This document shows, piece after piece, positions 9,690 through 19,305 of a stretch of DNA of 64,000 bases. The notes under the pieces were generated by a model. That model was not told where the DNA came from. It saw only the letters and a program-made list of their open reading frames with translations, and did no database searches. The stretch is from Pseudomonas sp. MYb185. Its GTDB lineage: Bacteria > Pseudomonadota > Gammaproteobacteria > Pseudomonadales > Pseudomonadaceae. Positions within the stretch are counted from its first letter, which is position 1. The number at the start of each line of letters is the position of its first letter. Location of the stretch: assembly GCF_002979975.1 (NCBI RefSeq), contig NZ_PCQD01000012.1, positions 1-64,000 on the forward strand. Reading direction: 5' to 3'. Position numbers and translations under genes: made by a program.

Positions 9690-10388
9690 ATGATTCAATT
9701 ACTGACCTTCGATCTGGACAACACCCTGTGGGAAACCGAGACGGTGGTGATGGCCGCCGAGCAGACCTTGCTGCAATGGCTCGACCAGCATGCTCCGCGC
9801 TTCACCCAGCAACTGGATGGCGACACCCGCCGTGCACTGCGCCAGGAAGTGCTGGCGGCTGATCCGACCCTGCGCCACCGCGTCACCGCGCTGCGCATCG
9901 CGGTGCTGGAGCATGGCCTGCGCAAGGCCGGCTACACCCCCGAACAGGCTACCGAGCTGGCCCAGGCGGGATTCGAGGTATTTCTCGAGGCCCGCCATGC
10001 ACTGACCTTCTTTCCCCACTGCGAGCCGCTGCTGGAGGAGTTGGCCAGACACTACCAGTTGGCGACCATCTCCAATGGCAATGCCGACGTGCGTCGGCTG
10101 GGGCTGGAAAAGTACTTCAAGATCATCGTCTCCGCCGATGAGATCGGCCTGAGCAAGCCAGACCCGGCGCCTTTCCTCGCTGCCCTGGAACGGGCCGGCG
10201 TGGAGCCACAGCAGGCGCTGCATATCGGCGACCATCCGGTGGATGACATCCAGGGCGCACGCGGTGTCGGCCTGCACACCCTGTGGTTCAACCGGCTGGG
10301 GCTGGCCTGGTCGGGCGCCGAGCGTCCGCATGGCGAAGTGCGCTGCCTGAGCGAGATTCCCGACTGGTTGAAGAACTACCAGGGTTGA
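9690..10388 (+). CDS. HAD family hydrolase
   Basis: A 232-residue haloacid-dehalogenase-like phosphatase. Motif I is FDLDNTLWET (nucleophile Asp8 by pattern), motif II ISNGNAD, motif III Lys in LSKPDPAPF and motif IV HIGDHPVDDIQGAR, with a helical cap between I and II. It is the last gene of the lptM-lysA-dapF-DUF484-xerC operon, as in P. aeruginosa (PA5281 position). Small phosphorylated metabolites, including flavin precursors in the related YigB, are possible substrates. Confidence 0.88.
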   Translation: MIQLLTFDLDNTLWETETVVMAAEQTLLQWLDQHAPRFTQQLDGDTRRALRQEVLAADPTLRHRVTALRIAVLEHGLRKAGYTPEQATELAQAGFEVFLEARHALTFFPHCEPLLEELARHYQLATISNGNADVRRLGLEKYFKIIVSADEIGLSKPDPAPFLAALERAGVEPQQALHIGDHPVDDIQGARGVGLHTLWFNRLGLAWSGAERPHGEVRCLSEIPDWLKNYQG

Positions 10389-10402
10389 TCCAGCCAAACG
10401 CA

Positions 10403-10430
10403 ATGGGCCTGCCCCGTCGGGCAGGCCCAT
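10403..10430. terminator. Bidirectional hairpin between HAD gene and sutA
   Basis: A perfect 12-bp stem ATGGGCCTGCCC/GGGCAGGCCCAT with a 4-nt loop, placed between convergent stops at 10388 and 10446. No long T-run follows on either side, so termination may be partial. Confidence 0.6.
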
Positions 10431-10445
10431 GTCTACAGCGATACC

Positions 10446-10754
10446 TCAGATAGGTCGACTGCCGTATTTCCCTTCCGGCTTCTTCGGCGGGTCACTCAGG
10501 GCGTTGTTATCGACCTCCTGGACCTTGCCGCCACGGGCCAGGAATTCCTCCATCTGCCGCGCCAGCATTTCCCGCTCACGCGCCTTGGCTTCCAGGGATA
10601 CGCCGTCAAGGGCATCATCCTGGGCCGCCGCCGCTTTCTTGCGTGGCTTTACCGCCGGCTCATCATCGACTTCCATTTCATCGGCTTCGTCAACGACACT
10701 GTTATCTACCTCTTCTTCCTGCAAGTCATCATCTTCGATATCGTCTGCGCTCAT
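10446..10754 (-). CDS. sutA: SutA, RNA polymerase-binding slow-growth regulator
   Basis: A 102-residue protein with a highly acidic disordered N-terminus (ADDIEDDDLQEEEVDNSVVDEADEMEVDDE), a short central helix (EAKAREREMLARQMEEFLARGGKVQEV) and the diagnostic C-terminus KKPEGKYGSRPI. In P. aeruginosa SutA binds RNA polymerase and raises rRNA and housekeeping transcription in slow-growing cells. The ATG at 10754 has GGAGG 6 nt upstream; the longer frame has none. An AT-rich TATATATA element about 30 bp upstream probably belongs to its promoter. Confidence 0.88.
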   Translation of the reverse strand: MSADDIEDDDLQEEEVDNSVVDEADEMEVDDEPAVKPRKKAAAAQDDALDGVSLEAKAREREMLARQMEEFLARGGKVQEVDNNALSDPPKKPEGKYGSRPI

Positions 10755-10909
10755 GGCGTTCCTCCGCTTGAAAACTTGGCTATATATAGCGCAACAGAGC
10801 GATTTGAAAAGGGGGAAAGAGAAAATTTTACCGAGTGTCGCCCTGTCTCCACACCGGCAGAGGACGTTCCTTCCCAGTGCGGCTGGACGAATCGCAGGTA
10901 TGACAGGGC

Positions 10910-11365
10910 TCAGAGGTCGTACAGGCGGCCGCATTGTTCAGCCAGACGGCGCGTTTCGGCCTGCTCCATGGCCAGCACATTGCGCATCAGTTCGGCAGCC
11001 GCCGGGATAGCGGCGCGTCCGGTCATGGAAGTGTAGACTTCGATCAACTGGCCATGCAGCTCGAAGACCTGCTCGCTGATCTCATCGAACGATTTGCCGG
11101 CGAAGGTCAGCTCCCAGCGCGCCCTTGGCGGCACGTTTTCGCCAATGTGCTCGTACAACCAGGTCCTGCTTTCGGCCTCACCGGCGTGGGCACGGAATTG
11201 CTCCACGGTCCTGGCCATATCCCGCTCATGGCCGGCAATATACTCCATCAGCCAGCGGCTGCGCTGGTCGGTATCGGCAGTGATCGCCTGCTCCAGGCGA
11301 TCGGCAATGACGGCATGCGCCTCGCTGGTCCACTGCAACAGGTAATCGTAGGTCTCAGCCTGCAT
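10910..11365 (-). CDS. Conserved helical protein of unknown function
   Basis: A 151-residue, mostly alpha-helical and acidic protein with repeated His/Glu positions (EYIAGHERDMARTVEQFRAHAGE, FELHGQLIEVYTS) that resemble a ferritin- or hemerythrin-like bundle without clear metal ligands. It occupies the place of the PA5286-type conserved gene next to amtB in Pseudomonas. GGGAGA precedes the ATG. I do not assign a function. It reads in the same direction as amtB but is separated from it by a terminator hairpin. Confidence 0.7.
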   Translation of the reverse strand: MQAETYDYLLQWTSEAHAVIADRLEQAITADTDQRSRWLMEYIAGHERDMARTVEQFRAHAGEAESRTWLYEHIGENVPPRARWELTFAGKSFDEISEQVFELHGQLIEVYTSMTGRAAIPAAAELMRNVLAMEQAETRRLAEQCGRLYDL

Positions 11366-11460
11366 GAGAATCTCCCTGGTGATTGGCTCGGGTCCTGCTT
11401 TGGACTACAGGCAGCACCGCAAGTTTGCAGTTTCTCGCCAGACAGCGACCCGGAAATGCA

Positions 11461-11484
11461 AACAGGGCGCCGAAGCGCCCTGTT
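11461..11484 (-). terminator. Terminator after amtB
   Basis: A perfect 10-bp stem AACAGGGCGC/GCGCCCTGTT with a CGAA tetraloop, 17 bp after the amtB stop on the minus strand. The U-tract is weak. Confidence 0.65.
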
Positions 11485-11501
11485 GCAACCCGAACGAAGG
11501 G

Positions 11502-12749
11502 TTACTTCTTGCCGGCAGTGAACTCGGGATAGGCTTCCATCCCGCATTCGACCAGGTCTACCCCTACATACTCCTCTTCAGCAGTGATGCGAATACCCAT
11601 CACCGCCTTGAGAATGCCCCAGACCACCAGGCTGGCGAGGAACACCCAGCCGAAGATGGCGATCACACCCAGCAGCTGGCTGCCGAAGCTGGCATCAGCG
11701 TTGGTCAGCGGCACCGCCAGCACACCCCAGATACCGGCCGAGCCGTGGGCAGAGATGGCACCAGCCGGGTCATCGAGCTTCAGGCGATCCAGCGCCAGCA
11801 CACTGAACACCACGATCACCCCACCAACAGCACCGATCAGCATGGCAGACAGCGCGGAGGGCGACAGCGGGTCGGCGGTGATCGATACCAGGCCGGCCAG
11901 CGCACCGTTGAGTACCATGGTCAGGTCGGTCTTGCCGAACAGGATCCGCGAGGTGATCAGCGCTGCAATCAGGCCGCCGGCCGCCGCCAGGTTGGTGTTG
12001 ACCATTACCTGAGCCACGTTGTTGGCCGAGTCAATGTCGGAGATCTTCAGCTCGGAACCACCGTTGAAGCCGAACCACCCCATCCACAGGATGAAGATAC
12101 CCAGTGTCGACAGCGCCAGGTTGCTGCCGGGAATGGCATTGATCTGTCCGTTCGGACCATATTTGCCCTGACGTGCCCCCAGCAGAATCACCCCGGCCAA
12201 CGCAGCCGCGGCACCCGCCATGTGCACAATCCCGGAGCCGGCGTAATCGGAGTAGCCGATGCCGTCCAGCCAGCCGCCACCCCAGCTCCAGGCGCCCTGG
12301 ATCGGGTAGATGAAGCCGGTCATGACCACCGCGAAGGCGAGGAAGGCCCACAGGCGCATACGCTCGGCAACCGCCCCCGACACGATTGACATACAGGCTC
12401 CAGCGAACACGATCTGGAAGAAGAAGTCGGCACGATTGGAGTAATAGGGTGCATCATCTGCGCCTGTCATGGCGTCGGCGACACTGTTTTCACCACCGAT
12501 CAGAAAGCCCAGGCTCGGGAACACCGCGCCGTCGGACGAGTACATGATGTAGTAGCCAACCAGCAGGTACATCACCGAGGCAATGGCAAACAGTGCAATA
12601 TTCTTGGCGAGAATTTCAGTGGTACTCTTGGTGCGCACCAAACCGGCTTCCAGCATGGCAAAACCACAGGCCATCCACATCACCAGTACGGCACACACCA
12701 GAAAGTAGAACGTATCAAGTGCGTACTTGATCTGTACGATATCTTCCAT
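11502..12749 (-). CDS. amtB: Ammonium transporter AmtB
   Basis: A 415-residue Amt/MEP/Rh channel of the inner membrane with 11 predicted helices. The ammonium-specific features are visible: WMACGFAMLEAGLVR near the N-terminus, the GAWSWGGGWL segment, the central DYAGSGIVHMAGA with the first pore histidine, and ISAHGSAGIWG with the second. It lacks a long N-terminal signal sequence. It is cotranscribed behind glnK (51-bp gap), the standard pairing in which GlnK plugs the channel when nitrogen is plentiful. Confidence 0.95.
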   Translation of the reverse strand: MEDIVQIKYALDTFYFLVCAVLVMWMACGFAMLEAGLVRTKSTTEILAKNIALFAIASVMYLLVGYYIMYSSDGAVFPSLGFLIGGENSVADAMTGADDAPYYSNRADFFFQIVFAGACMSIVSGAVAERMRLWAFLAFAVVMTGFIYPIQGAWSWGGGWLDGIGYSDYAGSGIVHMAGAAAALAGVILLGARQGKYGPNGQINAIPGSNLALSTLGIFILWMGWFGFNGGSELKISDIDSANNVAQVMVNTNLAAAGGLIAALITSRILFGKTDLTMVLNGALAGLVSITADPLSPSALSAMLIGAVGGVIVVFSVLALDRLKLDDPAGAISAHGSAGIWGVLAVPLTNADASFGSQLLGVIAIFGWVFLASLVVWGILKAVMGIRITAEEEYVGVDLVECGMEAYPEFTAGKK

Positions 12750-12800
12750 TACTAAGCCCCCCAGATAGGCTTGGATTACTGCATGCGGTGCAACACGGCG

Positions 12801-13205
<405 letters not shown>

Positions 13206-13375
13206 TTAAAATCGGACTTTGCTCCTATCGCTCTGATAAACCGGCTATATCTCCGTCTGGTGGCTCCTCTCAGCGATCATCCGCTGCACCATTGCCGCTG
13301 CCGAGTGGCACCAGATCACAGTTTCAATACAGCGCGGCGGCGATCCCAGCCAGCGGATCAGCGCTATCCAGGCTT

Positions 13376-13391
13376 TGCAGAAAGCTTGCCA
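13376..13391 (-). promoter_or_regulatory. Sigma-54 promoter candidate for glnK-amtB
   Basis: Read on the minus strand the site is TGGCAAGCTTTCTGCA. This matches the -24/-12 consensus TGGCAC-N5-TTGCA at 14 of the defined spaced positions except C6 to A and T12 to C, with exact GG-to-GC spacing. It predicts a glnK leader of roughly 225 nt. Confidence 0.6.
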
Positions 13392-13468
13392 CATTTATAT
13401 TTTTCTTTTTATTTCAATAGGTTAATAAAAATCATGCACCTCCGGAGCGCATTCGCCACCAGCCCAAC

Positions 13469-13483
13469 GCACCATTTCGGTGC
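13469..13483. promoter_or_regulatory. NtrC-type enhancer box
   Basis: GCACCA-TTT-CGGTGC is a near-perfect dyad matching the NtrC consensus GCAC-N7-GTGC. It lies about 80 bp upstream of the sigma-54 site, the usual enhancer distance. The remaining sequence between glnK (13139) and ubiK (13622) holds no gene. Confidence 0.6.
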
Positions 13484-13621
13484 GGCCGCACGACAGTCGT
13501 GGGCTACTACAGGGCGCCGTGACCCGTTCTGCGGTTGGGGACATGGCTCTGCGGATGCTAGACTCGCCACAGCAAACCGGCCCCTGCCGGTTCATCAGCC
13601 ATCGGGAACGGAAGTACAGGC

Positions 13622-13864
13622 ATGCTGCACAAAGTCTTGATTGATACCGTAGGCAACCAGGCCGCGCGCCTGTTGAACAATGACCGTGGCCTGCCCGCCC
13701 CGGACATTGAGAAACAGCTCAAGGCCCTGCTCAACAGTGCCTTGGCCAAGCTCGATGTGGTCAGCCGGGAGGAGTTCGAGACCCAGCAGGCGGTCCTGCT
13801 GCGGACTCGGGAACGTCTGGAGGCACTGGAAAAGCGGGTGGCGGAGCTGGAAAGCAAACCCTAA
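13622..13864 (+). CDS. ubiK: UbiK, ubiquinone biosynthesis accessory factor
   Basis: An 80-residue protein with an amphipathic N-terminal helix (LHKVLIDTVGNQAARLL) and a C-terminal coiled coil (LRTRERLEALEKRVAELESK). This is the BMFP/YqiC fold, which forms a trimer and helps assemble the Ubi metabolon under aerobic conditions. It stands between glnK and the comM-type gene as in P. aeruginosa. A TAGACT-like -10 element lies about 65 bp upstream. Confidence 0.88.
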   Translation: MLHKVLIDTVGNQAARLLNNDRGLPAPDIEKQLKALLNSALAKLDVVSREEFETQQAVLLRTRERLEALEKRVAELESKP

Positions 13865-13901
13865 CCCCGCCTGCACCAGACAGGCGATCAAGGAGTGATC
13901 G

Positions 13902-15410
13902 ATGTCCCTGGCGATTGTCCACAGTCGCGCCAAGCTGGGTATCCAGGCGCCGCCTGTCACCGTTGAAGTGCATCTGGCCAACGGCATGCCCAACCTGACC
14001 CTGGTCGGGTTGCCGGAGACCGCCGTACGGGAAAGCAAGGACCGGGTACGCAGTGCCCTGCAGAACGCCCGCCTGGAGTTTCCCAGCCTCAAGCGCATCA
14101 CCATCAACCTGGCTCCCGCCGACCTGCCCAAGGAAGGTGGCCGCTTCGATCTGGCCATTGCCCTCGGACTGCTGGCGGCCAGCAACCAGATTCCCGCTGA
14201 CTGCCTGCAGCATTGTGAGGTGCTGGGTGAACTGGCATTGTCCGGCGAACTGCGCCCGGTGCAGGGCGTGCTGCCAGCCGCACTGGCCTGCCGTGACAAC
14301 CAGCGCACCCTGCTACTGCCCCTGGCCAATGCCGCCGAGGCGGCGCTGGTGCCTGGAGTGAATATCATCGCTGCCGAGCACCTGCTGCAGCTATGTGAGC
14401 ATCTGCGCGGCGAGCAATTGTTGCCGGCAGTGGAATCCGGCGTTTGTCCGCCGACCGACCAGCATGTGGCCGACCTGGCCGAGGTACAGGGTCAGGCCCA
14501 GGCAAAACGCGCGCTGATCGTGGCCGCGGCCGGCTCGCACAACCTGTTGCTGTTCGGCCCACCGGGCACCGGCAAGACGCTGCTGGCCAGCCGCCTGCCG
14601 GGTATCCTGCCGGCGCTGGCAGAAGACGAAGCGCTGGAAGTGGCGGCGATCCAATCGGTCTGCGGGCGTGAGCTGCTGGATCGCTGGCCGCAGCGACCAT
14701 TCCGCGCGCCCCACCATGGTGCCTCGGCCGCAGCGCTGGTCGGCGGCGGCAGCCAGCCCCGACCCGGGGAAATCAGCCAGGCCCATCATGGCGTGCTGTT
14801 TCTCGATGAATTGCCCGAGTTCGACCGCAAGGTGCTGGAGATGCTCCGCGAGCCGCTGGAGTCCGGGATGATCCATATCGCCCGCGCCCGCGAGCAACTG
14901 ACGTTCCCCGCTCGCTTCCTGCTGATCGCCGCGATGAATCCCTGCCCCTGCGGTTATCAGGGTGACCCCTCGGGCCGCTGCCGCTGTACTCCGGAACAGA
15001 TCCAGCGCTACCGCGGCAAACTCTCCGGCCCTCTGCTGGACCGCATCGACCTGCATCTGGCCATGCATAACGAGACCTTCAGTCTCACCGGCCAGAGCCA
15101 GGGCAAACCCGACAGCCGCGAAGCCGCCGCCCAGGTGGCCCGCGCACGGAATCATCAACTCAGCCGCCAGGGCTGCCTGAATGCGCATCTGGATCTGGCC
15201 GCGGTGCGTCAACATTGTGCACTGCAACAGGAGGATGCAGCCTGGCTGGAACAGGCGGTGGCGCGGCTGGGACTGTCGCGGCGGGCCGCTCACCGGGCGC
15301 TGAAGGTGGCGCGGACCCTGGCCGACCTGGAAGACAGCGCCCTGATCGGCCGCGCGCACCTGGCCGAAGCGCTGCAGTATCGGCAACTGGACAGGCAGCC
15401 GCTCAGCTGA
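13902..15410 (+). CDS. comM: YifB/ComM family Mg-chelatase-like AAA+ ATPase
   Basis: A 502-residue ATPase with an N-terminal Lon-S5-like ChlI domain (1 to about 170, VEVHLANGMPNLTLVGLPETAVRESKDRV), a Walker A GPPGTGKTLLASRLPG, a Walker B GVLFLDELPEF, a sensor 1 AAMNPCPCGY and a cysteine-rich insert (CGYQGDPSGRCRCT). ComM is a hexameric helicase promoting branch migration during natural transformation in Vibrio and Acinetobacter. Its role in non-competent pseudomonads is unclear. It overlaps the convergent c-di-GMP gene by 8 bp. Confidence 0.93.
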   Translation: MSLAIVHSRAKLGIQAPPVTVEVHLANGMPNLTLVGLPETAVRESKDRVRSALQNARLEFPSLKRITINLAPADLPKEGGRFDLAIALGLLAASNQIPADCLQHCEVLGELALSGELRPVQGVLPAALACRDNQRTLLLPLANAAEAALVPGVNIIAAEHLLQLCEHLRGEQLLPAVESGVCPPTDQHVADLAEVQGQAQAKRALIVAAAGSHNLLLFGPPGTGKTLLASRLPGILPALAEDEALEVAAIQSVCGRELLDRWPQRPFRAPHHGASAAALVGGGSQPRPGEISQAHHGVLFLDELPEFDRKVLEMLREPLESGMIHIARAREQLTFPARFLLIAAMNPCPCGYQGDPSGRCRCTPEQIQRYRGKLSGPLLDRIDLHLAMHNETFSLTGQSQGKPDSREAAAQVARARNHQLSRQGCLNAHLDLAAVRQHCALQQEDAAWLEQAVARLGLSRRAAHRALKVARTLADLEDSALIGRAHLAEALQYRQLDRQPLS

Positions 15411-17097
15411 TGCTGACCACCTTGGAGTTGGCGCTGAGTACATCCTCGCGCCCCATGCTGTAGGCATCGGCGAAGTAGCACAGCTCGGCGAACGGCAACG
15501 CCGGGCTGATGAAGAAGCCCTGGATCTGATCACAGCCGAGCCCGCGCAGGACTTCCATCTGCGCGCGCAGCTCGACGCCTTCGGCCACCACTTCCAGTCC
15601 CAGGCTGTGACCCATTTCGATCATCGCGCCCACCAGGCGCCGGTCCGTCGGACAATCGACGATACCGCGAACGAAGCTGCGGTCGAGTTTGAGCAGATTG
15701 ATCGGCAGACTGTGCAGATGCACGAAGGAGGAAAAGCCGGTACCGAAGTCATCCAGTGAAAAGCGCACGCCCAGTCCGGTCATGCCGGCCATGGCCATCT
15801 GCACCTGCTCGGGACGCTGCATGACAGCGGTCTCGGTCAATTCGAATTCGAGCATCCTCGGGTCGATGCCGGTTTTCTCCACCAGCCGCTCGATGGTGTC
15901 CAGCAGCCGGCTATCGAGAAACTGCCGGAACGACATGTTCACCGCCACGTTCAGATGCAGACCGCGGCGCTGCAGGGTACGCAGGTCATGGCAGGCGCGG
16001 GCGATCACCCAGTAGCCCATCGGCACGATCAGCCCGGTTTCCTCCGCCAGGGGAATGAACTCATTGGGCGCCAGCAGGCCGCGCTCGGGGTGGCGCCAAC
16101 GAATCAGCCCCTCGACCCCGACGATCTTGCCGCTGCGCAGGTCCACCCGCGGCTGGTAGTGCAACTCCAGCTCGTTGTTCCGCAACGCACGGCGCAACTG
16201 CACTTCGAATTCGATCTGACTGTGGGCCTGCAGGTTGATGCGTTCATCGTAGAAGTGATAACTGCACCCGGGCTGCCCCTTGGCCTGCTGCATCGCCAGA
16301 TTGGCATGCAGCAACAGGTTGTCGACCGTCTGCCCGCCTTCCGGGAACGTCGCGATACCGATGCTCGAACTCAGCAGCAGGCTGTCGCTGCCGGTATTGA
16401 ACGGCTCGGTCAGCTCGCCGACGACCTTCTTCACCACGTGCATCAGGTTGCCGGCGTTGGCGTAGTCCTCGATGATCATGGTGAACTCGTCACTGCCCAT
16501 CCGCCCGACCGTATCGGTGGTGCGCAGCACGCTGCGCAGACGATCGGCGACCTCGCGGATGATCGCATCCCCGGCGCTGTGACCTAGGCTGTCGTTTACA
16601 TGGCTGAAGTTGTCCAGATCCAGAGACAGTACCGCCAGCGGCTGGTTGCCACGCACGGCGCGTTGCATGCTGTGCTTGAGACGATCCTGCAGCATCTGCC
16701 GGTTGCAGCAGCCGGTCAGCGGGTCATCACTGGCAGCACGGGCCAGGGCATTGTGCAATTGCTGACGTTCACTGGCGTAGCGCAGGCAGCGGAGCAGTTC
16801 CGGCATGCTCGCCTGGCGACAAACGCTGTCCACCACGCTCAGCGGCAAGGTCGCGGCATCCGCATCCGGGGTCAGGCATACCACCGGCACGGTGCAAGTC
16901 GCCGGTACCGGCAGGAAGCCGTCCCCGATCAGCAGCACCGCACCCGGCTGGGTATTCAACAGCGCGCTCGCCTGCTCCCAGTCAGGCACCACATCCACGG
17001 GTGGGGCTCCGCCCGCTAACAGGCGAGTGGCGAGCTGCGCGGCCGCCGCGCCTTCATCCAGCAATACAATCCGTTGTAATGGCCTGTCAACGTACAA
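15403..17097 (-). CDS. GGDEF/EAL c-di-GMP enzyme, ProE-like
   Basis: A 564-residue protein with a degenerate receiver-like N-terminus (1 to about 105), a GGDEF domain (about 120-290) and an EAL domain (about 300-550). The cyclase motif is GSDEF (201-205), one change from GGDEF, and there is no RxxD inhibitory site at the usual place. The EAL signature reads E-G-L (329-331), but the metal-binding Glu, DDFGTG (449-454), LKLDRSF and EGVE are kept, so phosphodiesterase activity is expected. Length and position beside rep match P. aeruginosa PA5295 (ProE), a c-di-GMP phosphodiesterase. Confidence 0.88.
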   Translation of the reverse strand: MYVDRPLQRIVLLDEGAAAAQLATRLLAGGAPPVDVVPDWEQASALLNTQPGAVLLIGDGFLPVPATCTVPVVCLTPDADAATLPLSVVDSVCRQASMPELLRCLRYASERQQLHNALARAASDDPLTGCCNRQMLQDRLKHSMQRAVRGNQPLAVLSLDLDNFSHVNDSLGHSAGDAIIREVADRLRSVLRTTDTVGRMGSDEFTMIIEDYANAGNLMHVVKKVVGELTEPFNTGSDSLLLSSSIGIATFPEGGQTVDNLLLHANLAMQQAKGQPGCSYHFYDERINLQAHSQIEFEVQLRRALRNNELELHYQPRVDLRSGKIVGVEGLIRWRHPERGLLAPNEFIPLAEETGLIVPMGYWVIARACHDLRTLQRRGLHLNVAVNMSFRQFLDSRLLDTIERLVEKTGIDPRMLEFELTETAVMQRPEQVQMAMAGMTGLGVRFSLDDFGTGFSSFVHLHSLPINLLKLDRSFVRGIVDCPTDRRLVGAMIEMGHSLGLEVVAEGVELRAQMEVLRGLGCDQIQGFFISPALPFAELCYFADAYSMGREDVLSANSKVVSIS

Positions 17098-17238
17098 TGC
17101 TTACCCTCGCCTCAGGCATGATATTAAAGCGCGATATGTCCAGCGTAGTCTTTGGCCATAATGCTGTCGAGCGTTTCCGGCGCAGCGGCCAGCATACCCT
17201 ATGCTAGAATTGCGCGCCCAGCGTTGTGTGAGGTCAAT

Positions 17239-19245
17239 GTGTCGCAACTCAATCCCCGTCAACAGGAAGCAGTCCACTACATCAGTGGACCCCTGCTTGT
17301 GCTGGCAGGTGCCGGTAGCGGCAAGACCAGCGTCATCACCCGCAAGATCGCCTACCTGGTCAAGGAGTGCGGCATCCGCGCGCAGAATATCGTCGCGGTT
17401 ACCTTCACCAACAAGGCCGCGCGGGAAATGAAGGAGCGCGTCAGCTCCCTGCTGCGCGGCGCCGAAGGCCGCGGCCTGACCGTGTCGACCTTCCATAACC
17501 TCGGCCTGAACATCATCCGCAAGGAACATCAGCGCCTGGGCTACAAACCCGGCTTCTCGATCTTCGATCAGAATGATGCCCAGGCCCTGATCACCGACCT
17601 GATGCACAAGGACTACGGCGCCGATGATGGCGTCGAAGGCATCCAGGCGCAGATCTCGGCATGGAAGAACGACCTGATCACCCCCGATGAGGCACTCGCC
17701 CAGGCCAAGACACCCCAGCAACAGACCGCCGCCAGCGTGTACATACATTACAACCGCACGCTCAAGGCCTACAACGCGGTGGACTTCGACGACCTGATCC
17801 TGATCCCGGTGCTGCTGTTTCGCGACCACCCGGACGTACTGGAAAAGTGGCAGTTCCGTATCCGCTACATGCTGGTCGACGAGTACCAGGACACCAACGC
17901 CAGCCAGTACCTGCTGGTGAAGATGCTGGTCGGCAACCAGGCGCGCTTCACCGTGGTCGGTGATGACGACCAGTCGATCTACGCCTGGCGCGGCGCCCGT
18001 CCGGAAAACCTCGCCCTGCTGAAGGAAGACTTCCCCGCGCTCAAGGTGGTGATGCTGGAGCAGAACTACCGCTCCACCAGTCGCATCCTCAAGGCCGCCA
18101 ACACCCTGATCGCCAACAACCCGCATGTGTTCGAGAAGCAGCTGTGGAGCGAGCTGGGCTACGGTGACCCGATCCGGGTGATCCGGTGCCGCAACGAGGA
18201 TGCCGAAGCCGAGCGGGTGGCTACCGACATCCAGAACCTGCACCTCAAGCACCGGATTCCATGGAAGGATGTCGCCATCCTCTATCGCGGCAACCACCAG
18301 TCACGGCTGATCGAACTCAAGCTGCAGCACCACCAGATCCCCTATCACCTGTCGGGGGGCACCAGCTTCTTCAGCCGGCAGGAGGTCAAGGACCTGATGT
18401 CCTACTTCCGCCTGCTGGTGAACCCGGACGACGATAACGCCCTGCTGCGGGTGATCAACGTACCCCGCCGGGAAATCGGCCCGGCGACCCTGGAGAAGCT
18501 CGGTACCTATGCCAATCAGCGTGATGTCAGCCTGTTCGCCGCCTGCAGCGAGGTCGGGCTGGCCGAACACATGGAGCCACGCTACCACGAGCGCCTGCAG
18601 CGCTTCGCCAGCTGGCTGGGTAAAGTGCGGCAGCAATGCGCCCAGCACGAACCCATCGCCGCCCTGCGCAGCATGGTCATGGACTTGGACTATGAGAACT
18701 GGGTACGACAGAACTGCTCCAGCGACGAGATCGCCGCCAAGCGCATGGGCAACGTCTGGTTCCTGCTGGACTCGCTGAAAAACACCATGGACCGGGATGA
18801 AACCGGCGAAACCACCTTCGAGGATGCCATCGCCAAGCTGGTGCTGCGCGACATGCTCGAGCGCCAGGAAGAGGAAGAAGACGCCGATCGCGTGCAGCTG
18901 ATGACCATGCACGCCTCCAAGGGTCTGGAATACCCGCACGTGTACGTACTGGGCATGGAGGAAGAAATCCTCCCGCACCGTTCCAGCATCGAAGCCGACA
19001 GCGTCGATGAAGAACGCCGCCTGGCCTACGTGGCCATCACCCGCGCCAAGCGCAACCTGACCTTCACCTTCGCCGCCCGCCGTCGCCAGTTCGGCGAAAT
19101 CATCGACTGCCTGCCCAGCCGCTTCCTCGACGAACTGCCCAGCGACGACCTGGAATGGGAAGGCACCGAGGACGTGCCGGTGGAGCAGAAGCAGGCCCGC
19201 GGCAATACCGCATTGGCGGATATCCGCAACCTGCTGGGTCGTTAA
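17239..19245 (+). CDS. rep: ATP-dependent DNA helicase Rep
   Basis: A 668-residue superfamily 1 helicase that clears proteins ahead of replication forks. Motif I is GAGSGKTSVI, Ia FTNKAAREMKER, II VDEYQDTN, III VVGDDDQSIYAWRGA, IV LEQNYRS, V TMHASKGLEYPHV and VI VAITRAKRNL. The GTG at 17239 is chosen because the product then begins VSQLNPRQQEAV like other Rep proteins and has TGAGGT upstream. An ATG at 17152 would add 29 residues over the promoter, where a TATGCTAGAAT -10 element is visible. A strong terminator follows. Confidence 0.95.
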   Translation: MSQLNPRQQEAVHYISGPLLVLAGAGSGKTSVITRKIAYLVKECGIRAQNIVAVTFTNKAAREMKERVSSLLRGAEGRGLTVSTFHNLGLNIIRKEHQRLGYKPGFSIFDQNDAQALITDLMHKDYGADDGVEGIQAQISAWKNDLITPDEALAQAKTPQQQTAASVYIHYNRTLKAYNAVDFDDLILIPVLLFRDHPDVLEKWQFRIRYMLVDEYQDTNASQYLLVKMLVGNQARFTVVGDDDQSIYAWRGARPENLALLKEDFPALKVVMLEQNYRSTSRILKAANTLIANNPHVFEKQLWSELGYGDPIRVIRCRNEDAEAERVATDIQNLHLKHRIPWKDVAILYRGNHQSRLIELKLQHHQIPYHLSGGTSFFSRQEVKDLMSYFRLLVNPDDDNALLRVINVPRREIGPATLEKLGTYANQRDVSLFAACSEVGLAEHMEPRYHERLQRFASWLGKVRQQCAQHEPIAALRSMVMDLDYENWVRQNCSSDEIAAKRMGNVWFLLDSLKNTMDRDETGETTFEDAIAKLVLRDMLERQEEEEDADRVQLMTMHASKGLEYPHVYVLGMEEEILPHRSSIEADSVDEERRLAYVAITRAKRNLTFTFAARRRQFGEIIDCLPSRFLDELPSDDLEWEGTEDVPVEQKQARGNTALADIRNLLGR

Positions 19246-19258
19246 CCCCTTACCTCAA

Positions 19259-19290
19259 CGAAAAAGCCACCCCGCAGGGTGGCTTTTTCG
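19259..19290. terminator. Bidirectional rho-independent terminator
   Basis: A perfect stem AAAAAGCCACCC/GGGTGGCTTTTT with a CGCA loop, giving a T-run on both strands between the convergent rep and cytochrome c5 genes. Confidence 0.93.
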
Positions 19291-19305
19291 TATATCGGAC
19301 CGGTA

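Noticed and set aside
13300-13325. TGGCAC on the plus strand as a sigma-54 promoter for ubiK
   Set aside because: No GC-containing -12 element lies at the required spacing, and it points toward ubiK from about 300 bp away.
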